64,000 nt of DNA from NCBI GenBank assembly GCA_963850945.1, contig CAWKNE010000026.1:372001-436000 (forward strand), in the 5' to 3' direction. This stretch comes from Fen-1038 sp963850945 (GTDB lineage Bacteria > Chloroflexota > Anaerolineae > Anaerolineales > Villigracilaceae). The notes under the pieces were generated by a model. The model had not been told where the DNA came from and did not search any database. It saw only the letters and a list, made by a program, of their open reading frames with translations. Positions 46,364-56,353 of the stretch are shown here, piece after piece; position 1 is the first letter of the stretch; each line of letters begins with the position of its first letter. Made by a program: the position numbers and the translations under genes.

Positions 46364-47661
46364 TCAGGGCGCCCAGGGGAGAGCGATCTTTTCCAGGCCG
46401 TGTTCATCATCCATTACCCATAAATATTGCCCATCAAATTGCATGCTGGAAATCAAGGCGCCGACATGCAGGCTGCCCAGCAGTTGGCCGTTGGCCTGGT
46501 CGTAATAATACACTTTTCCGTCCTGGCCGTTAGGCGCCAGCCAGATGACATGGTTGTCGGCGGCCAGGATTTCTCCACCATATCTTCCCGTCATTTCTTT
46601 GGAGATTTCGGTCTTGATCACAGGCTTGTCGCTATTTTTAAGATCATAGGCCAGCAATTCCCAATTATCATCTGTATTTTGTTCTAGACTTTTTTGGTAG
46701 GTTGCAGTTGCCCACATTTTCCCACCAGCCATGATCAGATTCCTATGATCCGTTAAGTCAGGATAGCCGGTAAGCCCCGTGTTTATATGTTTTGTTGGAT
46801 CCGTTAAATTATATTTTCTTATCGAATAAAGGCAATCTGGGACATCACGATCAGCGCAAGTAGTTCCCTGTATCCACATCTGGCCCTGCCCGTCATACGC
46901 AAGATGTGTATTTGCCTCGAAAAAATTGGCATGCAGGAGGGTAGGCTCAAAGGTCTGGGTATCAATCAGCCGGTCTTTGACCCACACTTTACCCGGGGAA
47001 ATGCCGATTTGTGTGAAATCAATCACAGCATCATTAGAACTTATCTTTTTATCAGATGAAATTTTCGATCTTTTTGACTAGCTCACCTTGAACCGGATTG
47101 ATGACATACAGAACTCCGGTGTATTCGATATGAGTGTCTGAAGACGGTTGTAGAACCATGGCATAAACCCATACCTGCCGGCCGTCATACTTGATATCCG
47201 TAAAATCATTTTCGACGATGTTGGGAATGGTTTTCACCAGCTTGCCGGTCCGCGGGTCCCATTGCTGGATGCCCACAAAATCGCTGGGCAGTCCAAATCT
47301 GCCCGGGCAGAACCAGCATGACCCCTTCTGTTCCCCCATAAACCCCATTCGACCAATCTCCGGGGAAGGTGTACTGGCTGCAGTCCTGCAGGTTGCAATA
47401 GCTGGCGGCCACCACTGGTTGGGATGGCCGGGTGGGGACTGCCGCCGCAGTTGGGCTTGTTAGAATCGCTTGTGTGGCAGTTGTAATCTGCTGTGTTGAA
47501 GCGGATTCAGTGGATGAAAGCAGGGGCACGGCGGTGACCTGCTTTGAGGGGAGAGAAGCCTGAGATAGATTTTGGGAAAGAAAATTACAGGATAGGATTC
47601 CCATCCATAGGGTTAACAGGCACAACCAAATGCGGAGTTTTTTTACTAAAAAGATTTTCAC
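46364..47661 (-). CDS. beta-propeller-like lipoprotein (two frameshifts)
   Basis: About 431 aa after correction. Lipobox LSC in TLWMGILSC, Ser/Thr-rich spacer, then repeating blades such as GIQQWDPRTGKLVKTIPNIV, DIKYDGRQVWVYAM, AYDGQGQMWIQG, YYYDQANGQLLGSLHVGALI and MQFDGQYLWVMDDE. Looks like an extracellular quinoprotein/PQQ-type or NHL-type propeller without recognisable catalytic residues. Extra bases at about 47301-47310 (GCCCGGGC) and 47062-47065 (run of T) split the frame. Confidence 0.75.
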
Positions 47662-48068
47662 GGAAGCCGTCCTTTGCTGTTTGATGAGAAGCGGGTTTGC
47701 ATGTCCTCAAATCATTTGGAAAACAAAGGGTTGTTTGCTAAGGTTATGTTTTCCGTGTTGAAATGATTATACTGCCCAATGGTCGATGTTAATGGATTTT
47801 TGAGGAATGTATTCTGCGGCTTCGTTTTCATAACTAACTGTGAGTACACTGTACTAACTCGGAATAGCATATCATATTCAACACTCGCCACATGCGATGG
47901 TCCGCCGTATTATTACAAGGTGGCGTATGAAGAAGCGGAGAGGATGCTGGAGAAATTGAAGTGACAGCCCCTCCCCGGCCCTCCCTAAATACACGATGAG
48001 CATTATTGTTGTTACATAAATTCTTTCTCGTGTATTTGGGGCGGGTGACCGAAGGTTGGGTGGGGCAA
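47662..48068. other. gene-poor 400-bp stretch with a palindromic element
   Basis: No convincing gene. An open frame at 47779-47964 (61 codons) is AT-rich, lacks a start signal and may be a remnant. The right part (about 47967-48065) is a long inverted repeat: AAATACACGA (47987-47996) with TCGTGTATTT (48028-48037), inside C-rich and G-rich arms like the pyrC palindrome (family A). Confidence 0.55.
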
Positions 48069-48533
48069 TTACCTTCGCAGAAAGAACAGCGGCGAGAGCA
48101 ACACCATCATAATCACCAATCCGCCGATGAGGAACAACACCCACCACGGCGGATTCGCCGTGTATTGCACTTGATCCGCACCGGAGGCCATTTGAGAGCT
48201 GATCGCCGTCACCTGTTGGGATACGGGATCATAGTCCGTATAAGTTGAGTTGAGCGGAACCGAATCACCGTTCGTTGTAGCGAACTCCGCACGATAAGAG
48301 GTACCGTCCTGGTCATCAGTCTCCGCAATGGTGATGCCCTTGACATTTTGGATGTTACGCTGGGAGATGAGGAACCTGCCCAAAAACAGCGTACGCAGTT
48401 GGCACGTGTATGTCCCGGCCGGCTGCCGGATGCAGTTTACCTGGGTGGCGTTCACAAAAATGATGACAAACAGCACGCCAAAACAAATCGATCCAAAGAA
48501 GGTTGCAAGAAATGGGACGATTCTATTTTTCAT
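48069..48533 (-). CDS. two-helix membrane protein, unknown
   Basis: 154 aa. N-terminal helix (IVPFLATFFGSICFGVLFVI), a loop of about 95 residues with two cysteines (VNCIRQPAGTYTCQL) that could form a disulfide outside the cell, and a C-terminal helix (PPWWVLFLIGGLVIMMVLLS). No family recognised. Confidence 0.65.
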   Translation of the reverse strand: MKNRIVPFLATFFGSICFGVLFVIIFVNATQVNCIRQPAGTYTCQLRTLFLGRFLISQRNIQNVKGITIAETDDQDGTSYRAEFATTNGDSVPLNSTYTDYDPVSQQVTAISSQMASGADQVQYTANPPWWVLFLIGGLVIMMVLLSPLFFLRR

Positions 48534-48689
48534 TTCGGTTTTCCTTTCTTGGGAGACAATTTTAGCGAGAGGCAGCGTTTCATAAAATAGCCCATTGGGG
48601 TTATTCGCAATACTGACTTATGGACTTTTATGCTACACTCGCCCCGTGGAAGTCCCTTCTTATTGCTGCTCGCTCAATGGAAATTGACC

Positions 48690-49174
48690 GTGGCTTTTGA
48701 AAAATCATCACCCACTCCTCATCAGTTCCTCACCCAACTGGTTGGCGGCTGGGCAGGCAAGACACGCACCTGGCTTGAGCCTGAGGGCGTGCCAATTGAA
48801 TCCCAAACGCAGGGAAGTATCCAACTTATTTTGGATGGACGCTTTGCGCTCTATCTTTATCAAACTTCAATAGATGACAAACCGCAGCATGGTCTGTTCA
48901 CCTTCGGTTACAACACAACCCTCGACCGCTATGAATCCAGTTGGGTAGACTCATTTCACAACAACACCGCCATCATGTTTTGCACGGGCAATGCAAAAGA
49001 AAAAGGATCTTTGTCTTGGGCAGTTATCCCGACCTCGATGGAGGTCCCGACTGGGGCTGGCGCACGGAAATTGAATTGGTTGACGCAGATCATCTCACCA
49101 TTACTGCCTATAACATCCATCCTGAAGGCATTGAAGCCAAAGCCACAGAGACACAATTGAAGCGAATCAAATAG
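48690..49174 (+). CDS. DUF1579 family protein (frameshifted)
   Basis: About 161 aa from the GTG at 48690 (an ATG at 48630 is a longer option). HQFLTQLVGGWAGKTRTWLE, DGRFALYLYQTS and SSWVDSFHNNTAIMF are DUF1579 signatures; after a missing base near 49005-49008 the frame continues SYPDLDGGPDWGWRTEIELV. A calycin-like fold is expected; function unknown. Followed after 9 bases by a DinB gene. Confidence 0.78.
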
Positions 49175-49183
49175 GAGTAGTTT

Positions 49184-49696
49184 ATGAATGTTAAAGAATA
49201 CATCAAACAAGTTTATGATTACAGCTATTGGGCGAATCGCCGCTACTTCACTGTCGCCGAGACTCTGACCGATGAGCAATTGCATCGCATGCAGGGACAC
49301 AGTTGGGGCGATGTCCATGCCATGTTGGTCCATATGATGAGCAGTGAATGGGCCTGGCTTCAACGCTGGAATGGGAATACTCCCAAAGCGCATTTGAATA
49401 AAGATGATTTTCCGGCACTTGCATCGGTTAAGGAGCGATGGGATAAAGTCGAAGCCGAGATGCGCTCCTTTATTGAATCGCAAACGGAGGCAAGCCTTCA
49501 ATCCAAGATCACATACAGCAACTTCAGCGGTGAGATGTTCAGCGTACCGATATATCAAATGCTGATGCATGTTGCCAATCATGAAACGCATCATCGCGGC
49601 GAACTAGCGGCGATGTTCGCATTGATGAATGTTCCGCACCCGGAGGAGGAAGTAATCCAATACTTCCTGAATGTGAGCGGGCAGAAAAAATTCTAA
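49184..49696 (+). CDS. DinB-family protein
   Basis: 170 aa helical bundle. Metal ligands probably in HAMLVHMMSSEWAWLQRW and HVANHETHHRGELAAMF, the latter diagnostic for the family. GGAGTAG precedes the ATG. Paralogue in fold only of 38819-39328. Confidence 0.88.
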   Translation: MNVKEYIKQVYDYSYWANRRYFTVAETLTDEQLHRMQGHSWGDVHAMLVHMMSSEWAWLQRWNGNTPKAHLNKDDFPALASVKERWDKVEAEMRSFIESQTEASLQSKITYSNFSGEMFSVPIYQMLMHVANHETHHRGELAAMFALMNVPHPEEEVIQYFLNVSGQKKF

Positions 49697-49722
49697 TGTC
49701 AGCGTGGGTAACGGGAATATAA

Positions 49723-50806
49723 ATGTATCCTTTTTTTCGCAAATATCTTTTCAAACTCGATCCTGAAGCCGCGCATCAACTCACGCTGAATCTTTTGCGC
49801 TTTGGTGGTTGGTTGCCGCCATCACGCTGGATGTTGCAAGCTCTTTATCACGCGCCATCTAAACCCGTGCATGTCTTCGGATTGGATTTCAAAAATCCTA
49901 TCGGGCTCGCAGCAGGATACGATAAAGATGCCACCGCCATTCGCGGATTGGCAGCGCTGGGTTTTGGTCATGTTGAAATTGGAACAGTTACGCCGCTTCC
50001 TCAAACAGGGAATCCAAAGCCGCGCATTTTTCGTTTGATCGAAGATGAAGCCGTCATCAACCGCCTGGGGTTTCCCAGCCGCGGCACGGAGTTCGTTCAG
50101 AACCGATTGAACTCATCGCTTGCACCCAATTGGCTGGAACGCTTTTTGGGATTCGGACCACGCAAACCCAAGCCGATCAAAAAGCCAATACCAGGGACTG
50201 TTCTCGGAGTGAACCTCGGAAAAAATAAATCCACTCCAAACGAACAAGCTGTCTTTGATTATCTAGCTTTGCTTCAGAACTTCGCGCCGTTGGCCGATTA
50301 TTTGACTATCAACGTCAGCTCGCCGAACACCGAAGGTCTGCGTCGATTGCAAGCGCGCGATGCGCTTGAAGATTTGTTAAAGAATCTGCGCCAACAACAA
50401 TTGATCGAACAGAAACAACTGGAACGACGCGTGCCGTTGCTCGTTAAACTCGCGCCTGATCTGAGCAATCAGGAATTAGATGACGCGGTGGATGTCATCC
50501 TGCGCACAAGCATGGATGGAATCATCGCGACGAATACGACCGTGGAGCGCCTGGGACTGCGGTCAAGCTATCGAAATGAAACAGGCGGATTAAGTGGTAA
50601 GCCGCTCAAAGCGCTGAGCGAAGCGATGTTACAAAACATCGTCAAACGCGTGAACGGCCAAATCCCCGTTGTCAGCGCGGGCGGCATTATGAACCCCGAA
50701 GATGCCAAACGCCGAACTCGACATGGGCGCAACGCTCATCCAAATTTATACCGGCATGGTGTATTACGGCCCCGGCCTGGTCAAGGCAATCGCAAGGTTT
50801 TTGTAA
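49723..50806 (+). CDS. pyrD: dihydroorotate dehydrogenase, quinone-dependent (frameshifted)
   Basis: About 360 aa, class 2, membrane-associated. N-terminal helix YPFFRKYLFKLDPEAAHQLT; FMN site NPIGLAAGYDKDATAIRGLA and HVEIGTVTPLPQTGNPKPR; TINVSSPNTEGLR with the catalytic Ser; VSAGGIMNPEDA. One extra C at 50710 shifts the last 32 codons; without it the end reads IQIYTGMVYYGPGLVKAIAR, as expected. It lies apart from the pyr operon. Confidence 0.92.
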
Positions 50807-50830
50807 TCCCTTTTATGGTATATTCTTAAC

Positions 50831-51190
50831 ATGGACGAAAAAATTACAATCATCGAAGGCCCGCCTCCGATCTTTGAGCAAGTCAGCGACGGCTGGGCGA
50901 TGGGCTTGAACGAAAGCCCAAATGAATTAGTTCCCGCGCTTACGCGATTGCGAACATTCAACGGCAATGCACTCGTGGAACGTTGTCATCGGGCATGGAG
51001 CAGTAAACAGCCGATCCATTTGCATTATCGCAACGACATGGGGTTGGAGGAAACCGCGCCGATCCTCGCGGCCCGCAATGTCGAAACGCCCGAAGGAAAT
51101 GTTTTGCTCTTGTGGGTCTATCTCGATAGCGAGCACGTCGAATATGAAGTGGACGATGACAACTCGCCCGATGATGATGGAACAGAGTGA
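50831..51190 (+). CDS. conserved protein of unknown function
   Basis: 119 aa, acidic with a very acidic tail (EYEVDDDNSPDDDGTE). No domain recognised. Intact frame; codon use like neighbours. It stands between pyrD and an enoyl-CoA hydratase gene. Confidence 0.7.
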   Translation: MDEKITIIEGPPPIFEQVSDGWAMGLNESPNELVPALTRLRTFNGNALVERCHRAWSSKQPIHLHYRNDMGLEETAPILAARNVETPEGNVLLLWVYLDSEHVEYEVDDDNSPDDDGTE

Positions 51191-51220
51191 CCAGGCCCAC
51201 AGCCTGGTCTTTTCTATAAT

Positions 51221-51988
51221 ATGACCTCGCTGCTTTCCGCGCTTCAAGCGGGTGTGCTGACCCTGACGCTGAATCGCCCCGAACGCGCTAACGCATTCAA
51301 CAGAGAATTGATTGGCGAATTACATGACGCGTTTACTCAAGCTGAAAATGATTCGCAAACGCGCGTCATCGTGTTGACGGGTTCAGGCAAAACCTTCAGC
51401 GCGGGTCAGGATATTTCCGAAATGAAGGGCGGCGCGATTTCCTATCGTGAGCATCTGGAAAAAACATATAACCCGCTGATACTACAAATTCGGCAAATCG
51501 AAAAACCCGTGATTGCCGCAATCAACGGGCCGTGTGCAGGTGCGGCACTGGGCGTTGCATTAGCATGTGATTTGCGTTTTGCAACCGATGAGACCAAATT
51601 CGTCGTCGGCTTTAGCGGTATCGGACTTGTTCCCGATTTAGCGGTATCGTTGTTCTTGCCCGCACTGATCGGTCTCGGGCACGCCGAGGAATTTTATTTC
51701 AGCAACGCGCCCATTTTCGCTCAACAAGCATTAGAATGGGGATTGGTGAACCGCACTTTCACGGCAACCAGTTTCATGCAAGAGACATTGGCATATGCAG
51801 CGCAATTAGCCGCCGGTCCAATCGGCGCGTTCGGATTGGCAAAGCAGGCATTCAATAAGGCAGTGTTCCCAAACCTCGAAGATGTTTTGAACACCGAAGC
51901 CAAATTGCAAGAGATCGCGGGCAAAGGCGCGGAACATAAGGAAGGCGTCGCGGCGTTTTTGGAGAAAAGAAAACCCAGATACAATTAA
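51221..51988 (+). CDS. enoyl-CoA hydratase/isomerase family protein
   Basis: 255 aa crotonase fold. TLTLNRPERANAFNRELIGE, the oxyanion loop SAGQDISEMKGG, and INGPCAGAALGVALACDLRF. The catalytic Glu positions of classical hydratases are partly changed (FVVGFSGIGLVPDLAVSLFL has Asp in place), as in PaaG-like isomerases. Fatty or phenylacetyl-CoA metabolism is possible. Confidence 0.88.
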   Translation: MTSLLSALQAGVLTLTLNRPERANAFNRELIGELHDAFTQAENDSQTRVIVLTGSGKTFSAGQDISEMKGGAISYREHLEKTYNPLILQIRQIEKPVIAAINGPCAGAALGVALACDLRFATDETKFVVGFSGIGLVPDLAVSLFLPALIGLGHAEEFYFSNAPIFAQQALEWGLVNRTFTATSFMQETLAYAAQLAAGPIGAFGLAKQAFNKAVFPNLEDVLNTEAKLQEIAGKGAEHKEGVAAFLEKRKPRYN

Positions 51989-52079
51989 ACACAAAGGACG
52001 CATAGAACTCAAAGAAAAAATCGTCACCAACTTTGCGCTCATAGGAAAAACCTTCGTAACCTTTGTATCCTTCGTGTTG
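51988..52079. repeat. imperfect inverted repeat ACACAAAGGA / TCCTTCGTGT
   Basis: Between the hydratase gene and gatB. The 43830-43875 spacer before thrB has a similar ACGAAGGACAC motif, suggesting a dispersed family. Confidence 0.5.
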
Positions 52080-52086
52080 AAAAATT

Positions 52087-53540
52087 ATGGAATTTGAACC
52101 TGTTATCGGTCTTGAAGTCCACGCTGAACTTCGAACCCAATCAAAAATGTTCTGCTCGTGTGCGGTCGTTGATTCCACAATCGCCGCGCCGAATACCGCT
52201 GTGTGTCCGGTTTGTGCCGGTATGCCCGGTACACTCCCTGTGGTCAATCAAACTGCGGTTGAGTTTGGCATCCGTGTGGCGCTGGCGCTCGAATGCGAAG
52301 TTCAAAACACCAGCATCTTTGCCCGCAAAAATTATTTTTATCCCGACCTTCCCAAAGGATATCAAATTTCGCAATATGAAGAGCCGTTGGCAATCAATGG
52401 CAAACTTGCAATTGGAACATCCGAGGGCGAGCAAACCATCCGTGTGCGACGCGTGCATTTGGAAAAGACACCGGTAAATTGACTCACGTTGAGCGCGACG
52501 GTCAATCGTATTCGCTCGTTGACTTGAACCGCGCGGGCGTGCCGTTACTGGAAATCGTTTCTGAACCGGACCTTCATTCGGCGGAGGTGGCACGCGCCTA
52601 CGGTGAAGCGTTACGCGACATCCTGTGCTATCTTGGCGTCAACAGCGGCGACATGGAAAAGGGCGTGATCCGATTTGAAGCCAATGTCTCTGTGCGGCCA
52701 AAGGGAACAACCGAACTTGGCACGCGCACTGAGGTCAAAAATCTCAACTCGTTTCGCGCGCTCGAACGTTCGATCGAATATGAGATCGAACGCCAGAGCA
52801 AGGTTATCGAAGCGGGCGGAATAGTAGAACAGGAAACGCTGGGTTGGAATGAAGCGCGCAGCGAGACATATTCCCAACGCAGTAAGGAAGATGCACACGA
52901 TTATCGTTATTTCCCCGAGCCTGATCTGCCTCCGTTGGTAGTAGAAAATAGTTGGATCGAAGTCATTCGCAGAGATTTGCCTGAGCTTCCGCGCTCCAAA
53001 TATCTGCGTTTTATCAATGAATATGGCTTGACAGAATATGATGCGGCGCGGCTCAGTGAAGAAAAAAATGTTGCGGATTATTTCGAGTCCGCAGTCAAAA
53101 GTTTGCCGTCCAATATCCCAGCCAAGACGATGGCCAACTGGATGCTCGGCGATTTGTTCTCGTTGATGAATCAAGCCAACATAAAGGTCAACCAGCTCAA
53201 GGTTGAGCCTGAAGCGCTGAGTGAGTTAGTGAAGATCGTGTCTGATGGTGAAATCAATCCATCCAGCGCGAAGGAAGTGTTAACGGAAATGTTTGCGTCC
53301 GGAAAAGACGCGGCAGAGATCATTGAAGCGCGCGGCCTCAAGCAAGTATCGGATAAATCGTTGATTTCAAATCTGGTCAAAGAAGCATTGGCGGAAAATC
53401 CAAAGGAAGTTCAGAGTTATAAAGCGGGCAAAGTGGGCGTTGCCAACTTCTTGTTTGGACAGGTTATGAAAAAAGCAGCCGGTAAAGCCAACCCGCAAGT
53501 GGTCAGGGCTGAGTTGGAAAGACAATTGACATCGGTATAA
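52087..53540 (+). CDS. gatB: aspartyl/glutamyl-tRNA amidotransferase subunit B (frameshifted)
   Basis: About 484 aa after correction. EFEPVIGLEVHAELRTQSKM, CPVCAGMPGTLPVVN, YFYPDLPKGYQISQYEEPL; then in the second frame THVERDGQSYSLVDLNRAGV, EVKNLNSFRALERSIEYEIE and the C-terminal GatB/YqeY helical domain. One A is missing in the AAAA run 52463-52466 (HLEKDTGKLTH expected). Together with gatA/gatC (not here) it converts misacylated Glu-tRNA(Gln). Confidence 0.95.
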
Positions 53541-53657
53541 GTCATAATCTATTTATGACGCTCTTCATATTGACGGGAAAATAAAAGTCGTGTAAGGTTA
53601 ACCGGCGAGACCGCAGGATTTTATTGATATGATCCAAGAATATCCCATAGGCGTTTC

Positions 53658-53698
53658 ATAAGCGGGCACTCCCGTCCGGGTCTGCCCGCTTATATTTT
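53658..53698 (+). terminator. hairpin between gatB and gdhA
   Basis: ATAAGCGGGCA (53658-53668) with TGCCCGCTTAT (53683-53693), then ATTTTCT. Either the gatB terminator or an element of the gdhA leader. Confidence 0.5.
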
Positions 53699-53724
53699 CT
53701 AAAAGATCAAAAATAGGAGAAAAA

Positions 53725-55011
53725 ATGGCTGAACAACTTAATGCATTTGAGATGGCACAGGAGCAATTTGACCACGTGGCCAAACTGCTCAAGCTCAACT
53801 CTGCTATCTCCGAAGGTCTGCGCTGGCCGATGCGTGAATATTCTTTCCGCATCCCGGTGCGGATGGACAACGGTTCGACGCGCATCTTTCAGGGCTTCCG
53901 CGTCCAACATAACGATGCGCGCGGACCCAACAAAGGCGGCATCCGCTTTGCGTCTGATGAGACGTTAGATACTGTGCGCGCACTCGCTACATGGATGACA
54001 TGGAAATGCGCGGTTGCGGATATTCCATTAGGTGGAGGCAAAGGCGGCATCATTGTTGACCCGTCAACGCTTTCCGTCCATGAGAAAGAACGCTTGTGCC
54101 GCGGTTGGGTAGATGTAATGTGGAAGAACATCGGTCCGCGCAACGATGTGCCGGCTCCCGATGTTGGCACAACACCGCAAATGATGGGCTGGATGATGGA
54201 TGAGTATTCGCGCCTCGTTGGTCAATATACGCCGGGCGTGTTCACCGGCAAACCGTTGGGCGGCGGCGGCTCCGAAGGCCGCACAGAAGCGACCGGGTAT
54301 GGCGTGATCTATACTGTGCGTGAAGCGATGAAGCATCTCAAGATGGATGGCAAAAATTCTGTAGCCGCTATCCAAGGCTTTGGGAATGTTGCTCAATATG
54401 CGGCAATTGCATTTATCGAAATGCTGGGCGGAAAAGTCGCGTGCGTTTCTTGCTGGGATCGCAATGAGAAGAAGTCCTTCACCTACAGCCACAAAGACGG
54501 CGTGGATCCTCACTTCCTGCTGACCATCGTAGATGAGTATGGCACGATTGACAAAAAGAAGGCGCAGGATAAAGGCTATATTGTTGAAGATGGTGATGCC
54601 TGGATCACAAAGGAAGCAGATGTCTTGATCCCTGCCGCGAAAGAAGAACAGGTCACTGCGGATACGATCAAGAAAATGTCGAAGCGCGTCAAGCTGGTTG
54701 CGGAAGGCGCAAACGGTCCGGTCACACTCGAAGCGGACGAATATTTCAAGAAGAACAATATCTTCGATATTCCCGATTTCCTGTGCAACGCGGGCGGCGT
54801 GACTACTTCATACTTCGAGTCTGTTCAGAACGATATGAACTTTTATTGGACAAAGCAGGAAGTGCTCGAGCGACTCGACACCAAGATGACACAAGCCTTC
54901 CACGGTGTGCTGGAGATGTCTCTAAAAGAAAAAGCCTATATGCGCGATGCAGCGTATATGGTCGCGATTGACCGCGTGGTCAAAGCCATGCAGTGGCGCG
55001 GCTGGGCATAA
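53725..55011 (+). CDS. gdhA: Glu/Leu/Phe/Val dehydrogenase family (glutamate dehydrogenase)
   Basis: 428 aa. PNKGGIRFASDETLDTVRAL and MTWKCAVADIPLGGGKGGII carry the substrate and catalytic lysines; the Rossmann loop is IQGFGNVAQYAAIAF. EGANGPVTLEADEYFKK and FLCNAGGVTTSYFESVQN are typical of glutamate dehydrogenases. ATG after AGGAGAAAAA. Interconverts glutamate with 2-oxoglutarate and ammonium; icd, which makes 2-oxoglutarate, is nearby. Confidence 0.93.
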   Translation: MAEQLNAFEMAQEQFDHVAKLLKLNSAISEGLRWPMREYSFRIPVRMDNGSTRIFQGFRVQHNDARGPNKGGIRFASDETLDTVRALATWMTWKCAVADIPLGGGKGGIIVDPSTLSVHEKERLCRGWVDVMWKNIGPRNDVPAPDVGTTPQMMGWMMDEYSRLVGQYTPGVFTGKPLGGGGSEGRTEATGYGVIYTVREAMKHLKMDGKNSVAAIQGFGNVAQYAAIAFIEMLGGKVACVSCWDRNEKKSFTYSHKDGVDPHFLLTIVDEYGTIDKKKAQDKGYIVEDGDAWITKEADVLIPAAKEEQVTADTIKKMSKRVKLVAEGANGPVTLEADEYFKKNNIFDIPDFLCNAGGVTTSYFESVQNDMNFYWTKQEVLERLDTKMTQAFHGVLEMSLKEKAYMRDAAYMVAIDRVVKAMQWRGWA

Positions 55012-55037
55012 AAGAAAGCTAGAAAGCAAAACGTAAA

Positions 55038-55075
55038 AGAGCGCATCAAAAAAGGTGCGCTCTTTTTATTTTTTT
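55038..55075 (+). terminator. intrinsic terminator of gdhA
   Basis: AGAGCGCA (55038-55045) pairs with TGCGCTCT (55056-55063), followed by TTTTATTTTTTT. Confidence 0.85.
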
Positions 55076-55233
55076 AAAGTTCCTGGTAAAGTGCTATCTG
55101 GAACTTGCATCACTTCGTATATCGCAAGCAATATCAATCCGTTTCTGTTGGCTGGTCTTTTATATCCTTTGTTGATGCAGTATAGGCTTTGACTCTGTTA
55201 ATTACCAATATACAGTATTGAGTAGCGGCCTTA

Positions 55234-56092
55234 GACAGTGTTTCTTAAAGGGTCGGATAAGATTGGAGAATGGCTAAATTCGACCAAACTTACCCGACCG
55301 ACCTAAAGTATACCGAATGGCAGTTAATAATGGAATTCTTTCCGACCTATCAACGGGGTCGACCTCGCAAATGGGAAATGTGGCAGATCCTGAATGCGAT
55401 CTTGTATGTGAACCGCACGGGTTGCCAATGGTGCATGTTGCCGACCGATTTTCCGCCTTGGCCGACTGTTTATGGCTATTATTGGCGTTGGAAACGGAAT
55501 GGACTGTGGGTGGCGCTCAATAAAGCCCTGGTTATGCAAGTGCGTCAGAAAGCCGGGCGAAATCCCCAGCCGAGTGCTGCGGTCATTGATAGCCAAAGTG
55601 CCAAAACATCGGAAGGAGGCGAAGCACGCGGGGTGGATGTGCATAAGCAGACGCCGGGGCGCAAACGGCACTTGGTAGTTGACGTTTTGGGACTGGTCTT
55701 GTTGGTGGTGGTGCATAGCGCAAGTGTTCAAGATGCTGTGGGTGGCTACCAAACTTTACAAAAATTGTTTGAGCTCATTAAAGGCAGCGTTCATAATCGT
55801 TGGTGTCGCTTGAAGCTGATCTGGGCTGACGGTGCTTATGTTTCAATCGTGAAGGCTATTCGCCAGCAATTCGGTTGGGTTCTGGAAATCGTAAAACGTT
55901 CTGATGCTATAAAAGGATTTCACATCCTGCCTCGGCGTTGGGTGGTGGAACGCACCTTTGGTTGGTTGGGTCGTTATCGCCGTCTATCTCGCGACTTTGA
56001 GCATACCGTTTCATCCAGCGAACCGATGGTTTATATTGCCAGCGTTCGTCACATGCTGAAAATGGTCGCAACCTGATTTAAGAAACACTCTC
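55234..56092 (+). mobile_element. IS5-family insertion sequence, copy 2 (859 bp)
   Basis: Ends GACAGTGTTTCTTAAA and TTTAAGAAACACTCTC (imperfect inverted repeats). Flanked by TTA on the left and TAA on the right, so a TNA target. Same length as copy 1 and nearly identical. The transposase frame is intact. Confidence 0.9.
55270..56076 (+). CDS. IS5-family transposase, intact
   Basis: 268 aa. N-terminal DUF4096-type domain (DLKYTEWQLIMEFFPTYQRG), DDE residues in AAVIDSQSAKTSEGG, LIWADGAYVSIV and WVVERTFGWLGRYRRLSRDF. Cut-and-paste transposition; the two copies here differ by very few bases, so movement was recent. It points toward the erm-like gene. Confidence 0.92.
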   Translation: MAKFDQTYPTDLKYTEWQLIMEFFPTYQRGRPRKWEMWQILNAILYVNRTGCQWCMLPTDFPPWPTVYGYYWRWKRNGLWVALNKALVMQVRQKAGRNPQPSAAVIDSQSAKTSEGGEARGVDVHKQTPGRKRHLVVDVLGLVLLVVVHSASVQDAVGGYQTLQKLFELIKGSVHNRWCRLKLIWADGAYVSIVKAIRQQFGWVLEIVKRSDAIKGFHILPRRWVVERTFGWLGRYRRLSRDFEHTVSSSEPMVYIASVRHMLKMVAT

Positions 56093-56142
56093 TAAGGGCA
56101 GGAAATTTGTGGTAGAATGCAAATCACTATGATGATTTAAAA

Positions 56143-56193
56143 CCGCGAACGGAAAGTGGAAAGATCTCCGCGCTTTACCCACCTCATTCGCGG
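56143..56193 (+). promoter_or_regulatory. structured RNA leader of the erm-like gene
   Basis: Nested helices: CCGCGAA (56143-56149) with TTCGCGG (56187-56193), GTGG (56156-56159) with CCAC (56179-56182), AAAG with CTTT inside. It precedes a terminator hairpin. A TAGAAT box at 56113-56118 could be the -10 of its promoter. Confidence 0.5.
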
Positions 56194-56229
56194 CATATTA
56201 AATCTATAAGTTAATTCTTTACATCAATA

Positions 56230-56273
56230 AAAAGCCATGAATCAGCGCTGGGTCGCGGGTTCATGGCTTTTTT
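56230..56273 (+). terminator. terminator/attenuator in the erm-like leader
   Basis: AAAAGCCATGAA (56230-56241) pairs perfectly with TTCATGGCTTTT (56260-56271) and ends in a T-run, 80 bases before the methylase start. A 13-codon frame (ATG 56237 to TAA 56278, MNQRWVAGSWLFC) runs through both arms; it has no clear ribosome-binding site. The arrangement is that of a transcription attenuator. Confidence 0.65.
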
Positions 56274-56353
56274 GCTAACAATGCAAAGCGATGACGGGGA
56301 GATCAATCCGACCTCGCGTTTTCGTTTCATCTCATCACGAACAGAGGTGAGAC

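Noticed and set aside
47779..47964. 61-codon frame on the plus strand
   Set aside because: No ribosome-binding site, atypical composition, partly inside a palindromic element; kept only as part of the gene-poor stretch.
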